DNA of 64,000 nucleotides from CAIYQJ01 sp963717255 (lineage in GTDB: Bacteria > Chloroflexota > Limnocylindria > Limnocylindrales > CSP1-4): assembly GCA_963717255.1 (NCBI GenBank), contig CAVQVT010000003.1, forward strand, positions 186,001 through 250,000, in the 5' to 3' direction. A program made the position numbers and the translations under genes. This document shows positions 54,860 to 62,449 of the stretch, one piece after another. Each line of letters begins with the position of its first letter. The stretch's first letter is position 1. The notes below the pieces were generated by a model. It had not been told where the DNA came from. It saw only the letters and a list, made by a program, of their open reading frames with translations, and ran no database searches.

Positions 54860-56071
54860 CGGGCCGCGACGACCCGGCCGCCTCGGACGGCGTGCCCGGC
54901 GGCGCGGCCGGGGGTGCGGCCCGCGGCGCGGCGAGCAGTGCCCGCGGCGCGGCCGGCGGCGCGGCCGGCGACGCGGCCCGCGGCGCGACCGCGCGCGTGC
55001 TCGCCGGCGACGACCCTGCCTCGATCGCCGAAGCCGTCGCGGCCCTCCGGCGCGGCGAGCCGGTCGCCTTCCCCACGGAGACCGTGTACGGCCTCGGGGC
55101 GGACGCGCGGGATGCCGAGGCGGTGGCCCGCGTCTTCGCGCTGAAGGAGCGGCCGCGGTTCGACCCGATCATCGTCCACCTCGCGGATGCGTCGGACCTC
55201 CCGCGGTACGTCGTGGCCGAGGACGGCCGCGATCCGCGGGTCGCCCGGCTCGCCGCGCGGTTCTGGCCCGGACCGCTCACCGTCGTCCTCCGGAAGCGCG
55301 ACGTCATCCCGGGGATCGTCACGGCCGGGCCTGGAGACGGTCGCGCTCCGCGTCCCCGACCACCCGGTGGCGCTGAGCCTCATCCGGGCCGTCGGTGCGC
55401 CGCTCGCCGCCCCCTCGGCCAACCCGTTCGGCCGGGTCAGCCCGACCCGGGCGGAGCACGTCGCGCGCCAGCTCGCGGGGCGGGTGGGCATCGTCCTCGA
55501 CGGTGGGCCGTGCCGGGTCGGTGTCGAATCGACCGTCGTCCTCCTCGCCGGTGGGAGGGCTGCACTCCTCCGCCCGGGCGGCCTGCCCGCCGAGGAGATC
55601 GAGGCCGAGATCGGGCCCGCTCGAGCGGATCGCGGACGAAGTCGCCGGAGGCCGCGTCCCTCGCGCCCGGCAGACAGGCGTCCCACTACGCGCCCGGGGC
55701 GCCGCTCGGGCTCGTGGAGCCGTGGCCGACGGAGACCCGCGCCGCCGCGACGTCGCCGATCGCGGCACGAGATCCACGCCGGGACCCGCACCGAGACCCG
55801 CCCCTCGCCGCGCGGCCAGGCGAGCGCCTCGGCCTCCTCGCCGCCGACGACGCGGGGCGCGATGCGGCCCTCGCCTCCGGCGGGCCGTTCGCCGCCATCG
55901 AGGTCCTGTCACCGATGCGGCGACGAGACGGAGATGGCGGCCCACCTCTTCGATGCGCTCCACCGGCTCGACGCGGCCGGGCTCGATCGCATCGTCGCCC
56001 AGCCCGTGCCGGAGGTCGGCCTCGGCCGCGCGATCATGGACCGCCTGCGTCGGGCAACGCGGGCAGGCTGA
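54856..56071 (+). CDS. tsaC: Threonylcarbamoyl-AMP synthase Sua5/YrdC (three frameshifts)
   Basis: The product forms threonylcarbamoyl-AMP for the t6A tRNA modification. From ATG 54856, an Ala/Gly-rich head is followed by VAFPTETVYGLGADARDAEA and RFWPGPLTVVLRKRD. A surplus G at 55327-55329 shifts the frame; LETVALRVPDHPVALSLI and APLAAPSANPFGRVSPT follow. A missing base at 55613-55618 shifts again to the Sua5 C-terminal part (GRQASHYAPGAPLGLV, the conserved SHYAP), and a surplus base near 55915-55921 leads to EMAAHLFDALHRLDAAGLD. Corrected, it has about 404 residues and both domains of Sua5. Confidence 0.88.
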
Positions 56072-56146
56072 GTCGGCACCGCGGGATCCCGGCCGGGGAG
56101 ACCCGGCACGCGGACGTCCTCCGGGGCCCGCGGGCAGCGGTGCCGC

Positions 56147-56152
56147 TATCAT
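56147..56152 (+). promoter_or_regulatory. Leaderless-type -10 element of the HNH gene
   Basis: TATCAT is followed by CGGCACGGC and the ATG at 56162, a 9-base gap. Confidence 0.5.
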
Positions 56153-56161
56153 CGGCACGGC

Positions 56162-56677
56162 ATGGACGGCGTGGTCCTCGTTCTGAACCAGAACTACGAG
56201 CCGCTGAACGTCTGCAACCTGCCCCGGGCGTTCCGGCTCGTCTTCGGCGAGAAGGCCGAGGTGGTCGAGTACGACCACCAGGAGGTCCGCACGCCGTCGA
56301 GCGCCTTCCGGGCCCCCTCCGTCATCCGTCTCCAGCACATGATCCGCCGGCCGCGACCCCGTGTCCGACTCTCGCGGCGCGAGGTCTTCGCGCGGGACGA
56401 TCACGTCTGCCAGTACTGCGGGCGCCAGGGCGGCGACATGACCCTCGACCACGTGGTGCCGCGCCACCGAGGCGGCGCGCACACGTGGGAGAACCTCGTG
56501 ACCGCGTGCAAGGGGTGCAACCACCGCAAGGGCGGCCGCCTGCCGGATGAAGCGAGGCTCCGGCTCCTGCGCACCCCCGTCGAGCCGCGAAGCGACGTCT
56601 ACTCCCTCTTCGGGACGTACCTGCGCGACGACCGCAACGAGGCGTGGAGGACCTACCTCTTCCTCGGCCGGTCCTGA
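56162..56677 (+). CDS. HNH endonuclease domain protein
   Basis: This 171-residue protein starts VLVLNQNYEPLNVCNLPRAF, the standard N-terminus of a widespread stand-alone HNH family. The nuclease centre has CQYCG, then DHVVPRHRGGAHTWENL (the H-N part) and ACKGCNHRKGGR, so both zinc CxxC pairs and the ββα-metal residues are present. The family is common in actinobacteria, cyanobacteria and Chloroflexota and is not tied to restriction here. Its cellular role is unknown. Confidence 0.93.
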   Translation: MDGVVLVLNQNYEPLNVCNLPRAFRLVFGEKAEVVEYDHQEVRTPSSAFRAPSVIRLQHMIRRPRPRVRLSRREVFARDDHVCQYCGRQGGDMTLDHVVPRHRGGAHTWENLVTACKGCNHRKGGRLPDEARLRLLRTPVEPRSDVYSLFGTYLRDDRNEAWRTYLFLGRS

Positions 56678-56703
56678 GCCGGCCGGCCGGCGCGCCAGCG
56701 GCG

Positions 56704-58191
56704 ATGTCAGACGCGGCACGACCCGCGGCGGGGTCGGGCGGATCCCAGGCGCCTGGCTCGCCCGACGCGCTCGACGCGCGACTCCCGCCTGACGTCGCCG
56801 ATCTCCTGTCGTCGCTGGAGGCGGCGGGCTGCGACGCGTTCGTCGTCGGCGGCTCCATCCGGGACATGCTCCTCGAGCGTGATCCGCTCGACTGGGACCT
56901 GACGACCGATGCCGACCCGGACCGCCTCGGCGCCCTCTTCCCGGGCTCCCGCTACGAGAACCGGTACGGGACTGTCACCGTGACCCGCGGTGGCAGAGAG
57001 TACGAGATCACGACGTACCGGACCGAGCGCGGCTACGCCGACCACCGCCGGCCGGCGCACGTCGCCTTCGGCGTGACGCTCGAGGAGGACCTGGCGCGGC
57101 GCGACTTCACCGTGAACGCGATGGCCTTCGGGCGAGGGGGCGCCGACCCGGCAGGGGCGCCGCGGCGCCTGGTGGATCCGCACGGGGGACGGACCGACCT
57201 GGAGGCGGGGACGATCCGGGCGGTCGGCGACCCGGACGCGCGCTTCGGCGAGGATGCGCTGCGGATGCTCCGGGCGGTGCGGCTCGCGTCCACGCTCGCG
57301 TTCGCGATCGAGCCCGCGACGCGCGCCGCCATCGAGCGCCACGCCTCTGACGTCGCCCACCTGTCCGGGACGCGGGTCGGGGCCGAGATCGAGCGGCTCC
57401 TCCTCGCGCCGATCCCGTCGGTCGGACTCCGGCTTCTCGCGGATACCGGGCTCCTGGAGGTCGCGATCCCGGAGCTGGCGGCTCAGCGAGGCCTCCCGCA
57501 GGCCAAGATCCCCGGGGACGACCTGTGGGACCACACGGTGCGGACGGTGGACGCGGCGGCGGCCACGGGGCCGGCCATCGAGCCCGGCACGCCCGCGGAG
57601 CCGGCGGACGCCGCGGAGGTGCTCCGGCGCCACGCCCTCGTCGCGCGCGCCTCCGCGCTCCTGCACGACGTCGGGAAGCCGGCGACGTTCGCCGAAGGCC
57701 GGTTCCACCATCACGACGTGGTCGGCGCGCCCATCGCCGACGCGATCCTCGCCCGCCTCGCTTTCCCCCGCGAGGTCCGTGAGCGCGTCACGCGGCTGGT
57801 GCGGCACCATATGTTCAGCTACGAGCCCACGTGGAGCGATGCGGCGGTTCGACGGTTCATCCGGCGGACCGGCGAGGATCTCCTCGACGACCTGCTCGAC
57901 CTCCGGTCGGCGGACGACGTGGGCAGCGGGCTGCCGGCCGATGGGCCGCGGACCGCCGGGCTGCGACGGCGGTGCCACGAGCAGCTCGAGGCCCGGGTAC
58001 CGCTCGGCCGCGGAGACCTCGCCGTGGACGGCGACGACGTCGCGGGCGCGCTCGGGATCCCGCCCGGACCGCGGCTGGGACGGATCCTGGACCGGCTGAC
58101 CGACCGGGTCGTCGACGACCCGGCACTGAACGAGCGGGACGTGCTCCTCGCCCTCGCCCGGGCGATCGAGCGGAACCTGGAGGACCGATGA
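56704..58191 (+). CDS. cca: CCA tRNA nucleotidyltransferase / poly(A) polymerase family, with HD domain
   Basis: This 495-residue enzyme adds or repairs the tRNA 3' CCA. The nucleotidyltransferase head has VVGGSIRDMLLERDPLDWDL with the DxD pair in DWDLTTDA, followed by RRDFTVNAMAF and the RNA-binding neck FGEDALRMLRAVRLASTL. A C-terminal HD hydrolase domain is present (LLHDVGKPATF, FHHHDVVGAPIAD). The frame is open upstream; ATG 56704 gives the shortest normal head. It overlaps the TPR gene (ATGA). Confidence 0.93.
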   Translation: MSDAARPAAGSGGSQAPGSPDALDARLPPDVADLLSSLEAAGCDAFVVGGSIRDMLLERDPLDWDLTTDADPDRLGALFPGSRYENRYGTVTVTRGGREYEITTYRTERGYADHRRPAHVAFGVTLEEDLARRDFTVNAMAFGRGGADPAGAPRRLVDPHGGRTDLEAGTIRAVGDPDARFGEDALRMLRAVRLASTLAFAIEPATRAAIERHASDVAHLSGTRVGAEIERLLLAPIPSVGLRLLADTGLLEVAIPELAAQRGLPQAKIPGDDLWDHTVRTVDAAAATGPAIEPGTPAEPADAAEVLRRHALVARASALLHDVGKPATFAEGRFHHHDVVGAPIADAILARLAFPREVRERVTRLVRHHMFSYEPTWSDAAVRRFIRRTGEDLLDDLLDLRSADDVGSGLPADGPRTAGLRRRCHEQLEARVPLGRGDLAVDGDDVAGALGIPPGPRLGRILDRLTDRVVDDPALNERDVLLALARAIERNLEDR

Positions 58192-58697
58192 TCGAGCGCC
58201 TGCTCGAGGCCGACCGCCTTCTCGCCCTGGGTCTGACCGACCAGGCCGAGCGGATCTACTGGCAGGCCGTCGAGACGGACCCGCAGAACGCGATCGCCGT
58301 CGTCGGCCTGGCGCGGGTGGCGTCCGAGCGCGGCGACGACCGCACGGCGCTGGAGTTCGCGCGGAAGGCGCGAGCGATCGACCCGGAGAATCCCGCGGCG
58401 TTCCGGCTGACGGCGCGGCTGGAGGAGATCATCGCGACGCGAGAGGGATCCGCGGCGGCCACGGCGGCACCGAACGCGATGGCGGTCCCGGCGGCCGCCA
58501 CGACCGAACCAGTGACAGCCGTCCCGGCTGCTGAGGCGACCGAGGCGCCGGCGGCCGGATCGGCGCCCGCGCCCGCGGCCGGCCCCGCGTCCACCGCCCC
58601 CACCGACGTGCCGCGACCCGCTCCGGCCCGCCCTGGCCCGAGACCCATGCACAAGAGGCGCGGCGGCATCCTCGGCCGGCTGCTCGGAGGACGGTGA
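58188..58697 (+). CDS. Small tetratricopeptide-repeat protein
   Basis: This 169-residue protein has about two and a half TPR units in its first 85 residues (ADRLLALGLTDQAERIYWQA; VGLARVASERGDDRTALEFA; KARAIDPENPAAFRLTARLE). A long Ala/Pro/Thr-rich linker ends in a basic tail (HKRRGGILGRLLGGR) that could bind membranes or nucleic acid. It is coupled to cca upstream and galE downstream. The function is unknown. Confidence 0.8.
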   Translation: MIERLLEADRLLALGLTDQAERIYWQAVETDPQNAIAVVGLARVASERGDDRTALEFARKARAIDPENPAAFRLTARLEEIIATREGSAAATAAPNAMAVPAAATTEPVTAVPAAEATEAPAAGSAPAPAAGPASTAPTDVPRPAPARPGPRPMHKRRGGILGRLLGGR

Positions 58698-58698
58698 G

Positions 58699-59706
58699 AT
58701 GCGCATCCTGGTGACCGGCGGCGCCGGCTATGTCGGCTCCGTCACCGTGGAACGGCTGCTCGCCGCGGGCCACGACGTCGTGGTCGTGGACGATCTGTCC
58801 ACGGGCCACCGCGCGGCGGTCCCGTTCGAGGCCACGTACGTGGACCTCCACTACAGCGACGTTCACGCGATGACGCGCCTGTTCGTCGACCAGCGGATCG
58901 ATGCGGTCCTCCACTGCGGGGCGAAGTCGGTCGTCCCCGAGTCCGTCGCCGACCCGGCGTTCTACTACCGCGAGAACGTTGTCGGCGGGATCGCGCTCCT
59001 CGACGCGATGGTCGCGGCGGGCGTGCGCCGCCTCGTCCTCAGCTCGACCGCCGCCGTCTACGGCCTGCCGGACGTCATGCCGATCCCCGAGGACGCTCCG
59101 CTCCGGCCGATCAACCCCTACGGGTCCACGAAGGCCGCACTCGAGGGCGCCATCCGCTGGTACGGCGTGGCGTACGGGATCCGGTCGATCCGCCTGCGCT
59201 ACTTCAACGTCGCCGGTGCCTCGGACCGCAACGGCGAGGCGCACGACCCCGAGTCGCACCTGATCCCGCTGGTCCTCGCCGCGGCGGAGGGCGGCCGGCC
59301 GGTGACGGTCTTCGGCGACGACTACCAGACGCCCGACGGGACGTGCATCCGCGACTACATCCACGTGATGGACCTGGCGGACGCGCACCTCGCGGCGCTC
59401 GAGGCGACGGCGCCCGACGACCCGCGGACGGGCCCGCCGGACCGCTCCGAGCCGGTGGCGCTCAACCTCGGCACCTCCGACGGCTACTCCGTCCGCGCAG
59501 TGCTCGCGGCGGCCGAGCGCGTCACCGGCGCGCCGGTCCCCCACAAGGTCGGCCCGCGTCGCGCGGGCGATCCGCCGGTCCTCATCGCCGATGCCCGGCT
59601 CGCCGGGGCGGTCCTCGGCTGGCGGGCGACCCGCACAGACCTCGACGCGATCGTGGGCTCGGCGTGGGAGTGGCGGCGGCGCCACCCGGACGGGTACCCG
59701 GTCTGA
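58699..59706 (+). CDS. galE: UDP-glucose 4-epimerase
   Basis: This 335-residue extended SDR interconverts UDP-glucose and UDP-galactose. It has the NAD loop VTGGAGYVGSVTVERL, the serine block LSSTAAVYGLPD, the YxxxK in NPYGSTKAALEG, and the substrate region RYFNVAGASDRNGEAHDPES. The GalE motif TPDGTCIRDYIHVMDLADAH is clear. One base separates it from the TPR stop. It may also serve other UDP-sugars. Confidence 0.94.
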   Translation: MRILVTGGAGYVGSVTVERLLAAGHDVVVVDDLSTGHRAAVPFEATYVDLHYSDVHAMTRLFVDQRIDAVLHCGAKSVVPESVADPAFYYRENVVGGIALLDAMVAAGVRRLVLSSTAAVYGLPDVMPIPEDAPLRPINPYGSTKAALEGAIRWYGVAYGIRSIRLRYFNVAGASDRNGEAHDPESHLIPLVLAAAEGGRPVTVFGDDYQTPDGTCIRDYIHVMDLADAHLAALEATAPDDPRTGPPDRSEPVALNLGTSDGYSVRAVLAAAERVTGAPVPHKVGPRRAGDPPVLIADARLAGAVLGWRATRTDLDAIVGSAWEWRRRHPDGYPV

Positions 59707-59823
59707 CCCGCAACCCATCCGCAACCCAAGGGGAACGCCCGTGGTACCGACGCCGGGCGGGCCGACGCCTACGCTTGGGCTCCACGCCGGGCGCCCGGCC
59801 CGCGTGTGACGCACGAGGACACG

Positions 59824-60066
59824 ATGGCCGCATACCCGATCTCCGCGAACGAACTGTCCGGCTCCACCACCGGCCTGCAGGGCACATACGCCTCCACGAA
59901 CGCGACCGTCACGTGCGGCGCGTGCGGGTGCCGCCTCGAGCGGGCGAGCACGGGCGACGGGAACGCCGTCTGGCGCCACTTCGCCGGTGTGAGCGGGCGC
60001 GACGCACGGGGCTGCTCGGTGGCCTGCGCCACCGCCGACCACGACGCGCACGGCAGCGCGATCTGA
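59824..60066 (+). CDS. Small cysteine-rich protein
   Basis: This 80-residue protein starts at ATG 59824 behind GAGGA; a GTG at 59806 in frame would add six residues. It has five cysteines in CGACGC and CSVAC, separated by about 32 residues, which could bind one metal ion. The composition is less Arg-rich than shadow frames, and a strong hairpin follows, so I regard it as real. I do not recognise a family. TACGCT at 59769-59774 could be its -10. Confidence 0.6.
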   Translation: MAAYPISANELSGSTTGLQGTYASTNATVTCGACGCRLERASTGDGNAVWRHFAGVSGRDARGCSVACATADHDAHGSAI

Positions 60067-60080
60067 CGAACCCACGTCGC

Positions 60081-60100
60081 CGGCGGGCTTCCCCCCGCCG
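60081..60100 (+). terminator. Hairpin after the small Cys-rich gene
   Basis: CGGCGGG (60081-60087) pairs with CCCGCCG (60094-60100) around a 7-base loop, just 15 bases after the stop. Confidence 0.5.
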
Positions 60101-60114
60101 ACAGCGTCCTCCCC

Positions 60115-60146
60115 GACGACCCCCGCAGTCCGCCGCGGGGGTCGTC
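60115..60146. terminator. Bidirectional terminator hairpin
   Basis: GACGACCCCCGC (60115-60126) and GCGGGGGTCGTC (60135-60146) form a perfect 12-bp stem with an 8-base loop, followed by GCTTT on the plus strand. It lies in the convergent gap before the MFS gene. The rest of the gap to 60289 shows nothing. Confidence 0.75.
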
Positions 60147-60288
60147 GCTTTCCCACGGAGCGCCCGCCCCGGTCCCGGGCGGTGTCAGCGCAAGGCGGAG
60201 CCGAGGACCGGAGCGAGCGCACGTGGGCGTGCGTGAGCGAGGACCGCAGGCGACAACGCCGCGATGGCCCGCTCCGGGACCGGGGCTC

Positions 60289-61560
60289 CTACTCCTCCGG
60301 GTCCGGTTCGCCCGAGCCGCGCCAGCCGTCCGGCACCGGCCGCACCAGCCAGACGCCGATGAGCATCGTGACGAGCAGGCTCAAGATCGCGACCTGGTAC
60401 GCGGGCGTCCCGATCTGCGGGTACAGGACCGCCACGATGAACGTGAAGAGCGGGACGCCGATGAGCTGCGACGCCTTCCCGACGAGGCCGTAGATCCCGT
60501 AGAACTGGCCCAGCTTGTCGGGCGGCGAGAGCCGCAGCATGAGGACACGGTCGGAGATCTGCATCCCGCCGAGGCCGCTGCCCAGGAGCGCTCCCGCCAC
60601 GAGGAAGGTCGGCTTGGTCAGGAGCAGGCCGCCGAGCAGGAGGCCCACGACCCAGACCCCCAGGACGATCATCAGCGTGCGCTTCGGCCCGATCCGGTCC
60701 GACAGCCAGCCCCAGAAGAAGCCGGTCACGACCGCGACCACGGTGAGCAGGAGCAGGACGAACAGCGTCTCCTGGTCGGAGAAGCCCACCGCCCGCACCG
60801 CGAAGACGCTCATGACGACGATGACGGTGTTGAGCGCGTCCGTGTAGAAGAACCGGCCGAGCAGGAACCGGCTCAGGTACGGGACCTCTCGCGCTTCGCG
60901 GATCGTCGTGACGATCTGGCTCCAGGACTCCGGGATGTCCGACAGCCTGAAGATCGCCCCCTTCGCCGGCGGCTCCTTCACGACGACGAAGATCGGGATC
61001 GCGAAGAGCCCGAAGAGGACCGCGGCGATCACGAATCGCTGCTCCACGCCGAACCCGCCGACGAGCAGGACGACCGCGACGAAGATCGTCCCCATGTAGC
61101 CGACGGCGTTCCCGAAGCCCGAGACCTTGCCGCGGGTGTACGGGGTGCTGACCTCGGGGAGCATCGCGTCGTAGTAGATGAGCGCCGACTGGTAGCTGAA
61201 GTTCGCGATGCTGTACAGGAGGATCCCGAGGGCGATCGAGGGGAAGGGGATCAGCGCGCACGGGATGATCGTCAGGACCGTGAAGAACAGCAGGTAGGGC
61301 AGGCGCTGGCCGCCGCGGTCGCTGATCTTGCCGAGGACAGGGCTGACGATCGCGTTGAGACCGACGGCCACGGCCGATGCGATCCCCAGCCAGAGGTTGC
61401 CGTCGGCGTCGCCGAGACCCTCCGTCAGCAGGAGCCCGATCGCGTTGGACACGACCGCGAAGCTGAAGATCGTGTTCGCGAAGTCGTACAGCGACCAGGC
61501 GACCGGGGTCCGGATCCGCCCGTCCACGGACAGCCCTCGCAGAGTCGCGACGACGTTCAC
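60289..61560 (-). CDS. MFS transporter, UMF1/Atg22-like
   Basis: This 423-residue carrier has twelve predicted helices. The N-terminus TPVAWSLYDFANTIFSFAVV is characteristic of the UMF1 (Atg22-like) family. MFS loop motifs are present as GKISDRGGQRLPYL and GWLSDRIGPKRTLM. GTG 61560 follows GGAGG. A TATGAT hexamer at 61639-61644 on the minus strand is its likely -10. Substrates of bacterial UMF1 members are mostly unknown. Confidence 0.9.
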   Translation of the reverse strand: MNVVATLRGLSVDGRIRTPVAWSLYDFANTIFSFAVVSNAIGLLLTEGLGDADGNLWLGIASAVAVGLNAIVSPVLGKISDRGGQRLPYLLFFTVLTIIPCALIPFPSIALGILLYSIANFSYQSALIYYDAMLPEVSTPYTRGKVSGFGNAVGYMGTIFVAVVLLVGGFGVEQRFVIAAVLFGLFAIPIFVVVKEPPAKGAIFRLSDIPESWSQIVTTIREAREVPYLSRFLLGRFFYTDALNTVIVVMSVFAVRAVGFSDQETLFVLLLLTVVAVVTGFFWGWLSDRIGPKRTLMIVLGVWVVGLLLGGLLLTKPTFLVAGALLGSGLGGMQISDRVLMLRLSPPDKLGQFYGIYGLVGKASQLIGVPLFTFIVAVLYPQIGTPAYQVAILSLLVTMLIGVWLVRPVPDGWRGSGEPDPEE

Positions 61561-61635
61561 GGCTCGTCCTCCAGCCCTGCCCGGTCCCGCGAGCCGGCGC
61601 CCGGCGACGCCGACGGGCCCTCCCTGCCCGGAGCG

Positions 61636-61666
61636 CCGATCATAGCGGCCGTGGACGTATGATCGG
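61636..61666. promoter_or_regulatory. Divergent promoter pair, MFS gene and ligase-like gene
   Basis: CCGATCATA (61636-61644) and TATGATCGG (61658-61666) are a perfect 9-bp inverted repeat. Each half reads as a -10 element TATGAT-CGG for the gene on its side; for the plus-strand gene GTG is only six bases away (leaderless type), while the MFS gene has a leader and a ribosome site. Confidence 0.55.
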
Positions 61667-61669
61667 GCC

Positions 61670-62344
61670 GTGATCACGCCCGAACGCGCCGCCTGGCGGC
61701 CCATGGGGTTCGGCCACCGGCGGGCGGCCGACATCCCCGACCCGCTCATCGAGCCGCTCTGGGAGGGCATCCGGGTCCTCGCGCACCTCGCGGGCGGCGC
61801 GGTCGCCCTCGTGGACGAGACCGGCGACGACGTGACGGATCGTTTCGGCGACGTGGGCGCGGCCCTGCGGGATGGCGTCGTGGCGGAGTCGGCGGTGCTG
61901 GACGGCTACCTCACGACCCAGGCGACGGAGTCGGGCGAGGGCGCGAAGGTCGTCTTCGTCGAGACGCCGACCGCGGGCCAGATGGTCGGCCAGATGTTCA
62001 TGGGCAAGTCGGGCGAGCGTGCGCTCGGCGGCTCGGACGCGCCGAAGGCCCGGCCCGCCACATCGGACGTCGTGGCGTTCGTCGCGGTGGACCTCCTCGA
62101 GGTCGACGGCACGGAGATGCTCGACGTCCCGCTCCTGGAGCGGCGCCGGATCCTGGAGAGCGTGCTCGTGGAGGGCGAGCAGGTCCGGCGCGGGGTCTTC
62201 GTCCGGCCTCCCGCGTCGTCCTACATGATCAGCTGGCCGTCACTGGGTTTCACCCAGATGACGTACAAGGCCCAGAACGGCCGCTACCGGCCGGGCGCCA
62301 CAGCGGACGACTGGACGATCGCCCAGATCCCTCGCCGCCGCTGA
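61670..62344 (+). CDS. ATP-dependent DNA ligase-like domain protein lacking the catalytic lysine
   Basis: This 224-residue protein follows the adenylation domain of ATP-dependent ligases. The motif I region reads IEPLWEGIRVLAH, where KxDGxR is usual: the nucleotidyl-accepting Lys is Leu-30. Motif III is SAVLDGYL (DGE in true ligases), then FVAVDLLEVDGTEMLDVPLL with LERRRILESVL, and motif V is YKAQNGRYRPGATADDW with its Lys kept. No OB-fold domain follows. It therefore should not form an enzyme-AMP adduct. A nucleotide- or DNA-binding role is possible. The GTG start has a leaderless-type promoter. Confidence 0.8.
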   Translation: MITPERAAWRPMGFGHRRAADIPDPLIEPLWEGIRVLAHLAGGAVALVDETGDDVTDRFGDVGAALRDGVVAESAVLDGYLTTQATESGEGAKVVFVETPTAGQMVGQMFMGKSGERALGGSDAPKARPATSDVVAFVAVDLLEVDGTEMLDVPLLERRRILESVLVEGEQVRRGVFVRPPASSYMISWPSLGFTQMTYKAQNGRYRPGATADDWTIAQIPRRR

Positions 62345-62362
62345 CGACGGCCGGGACGAGGC

Positions 62363-62382
62363 GCGCCGCCGCGCGGCGGCGC
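62363..62382 (+). terminator. GC-only palindrome after the ligase-like gene
   Basis: GCGCCGCCGCGCGGCGGCGC is a perfect 20-bp palindrome 18 bases after the stop. It has no T-tract. Confidence 0.45.
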
Positions 62383-62411
62383 CGCGGGGCGGACCGGGGC
62401 CCACGACGCGG

Positions 62412-62447
62412 ACGTCCCGAGGGCGAGCCGGCCCGCCCTCGGGACGT
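62412..62447. terminator. Terminator hairpin of the subtilase gene
   Basis: ACGTCCCGAGGGCG (62412-62425) and CGCCCTCGGGACGT (62434-62447) form a perfect 14-bp stem with an 8-base loop, directly behind the subtilase stop at 62450-62452. Confidence 0.8.
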
Positions 62448-62449
62448 GG

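Noticed and set aside
54856..56071. sua5 as a pseudogene
   Set aside because: Three shifts each occur in short G/C-rich stretches and every segment between them keeps conserved family sequence, so sequence error fits better than decay.
61636..61666. Recombinase attachment site at the 9-bp inverted repeat
   Set aside because: Each half matches the -10 motif used for genes elsewhere in the window and no integrase is present.
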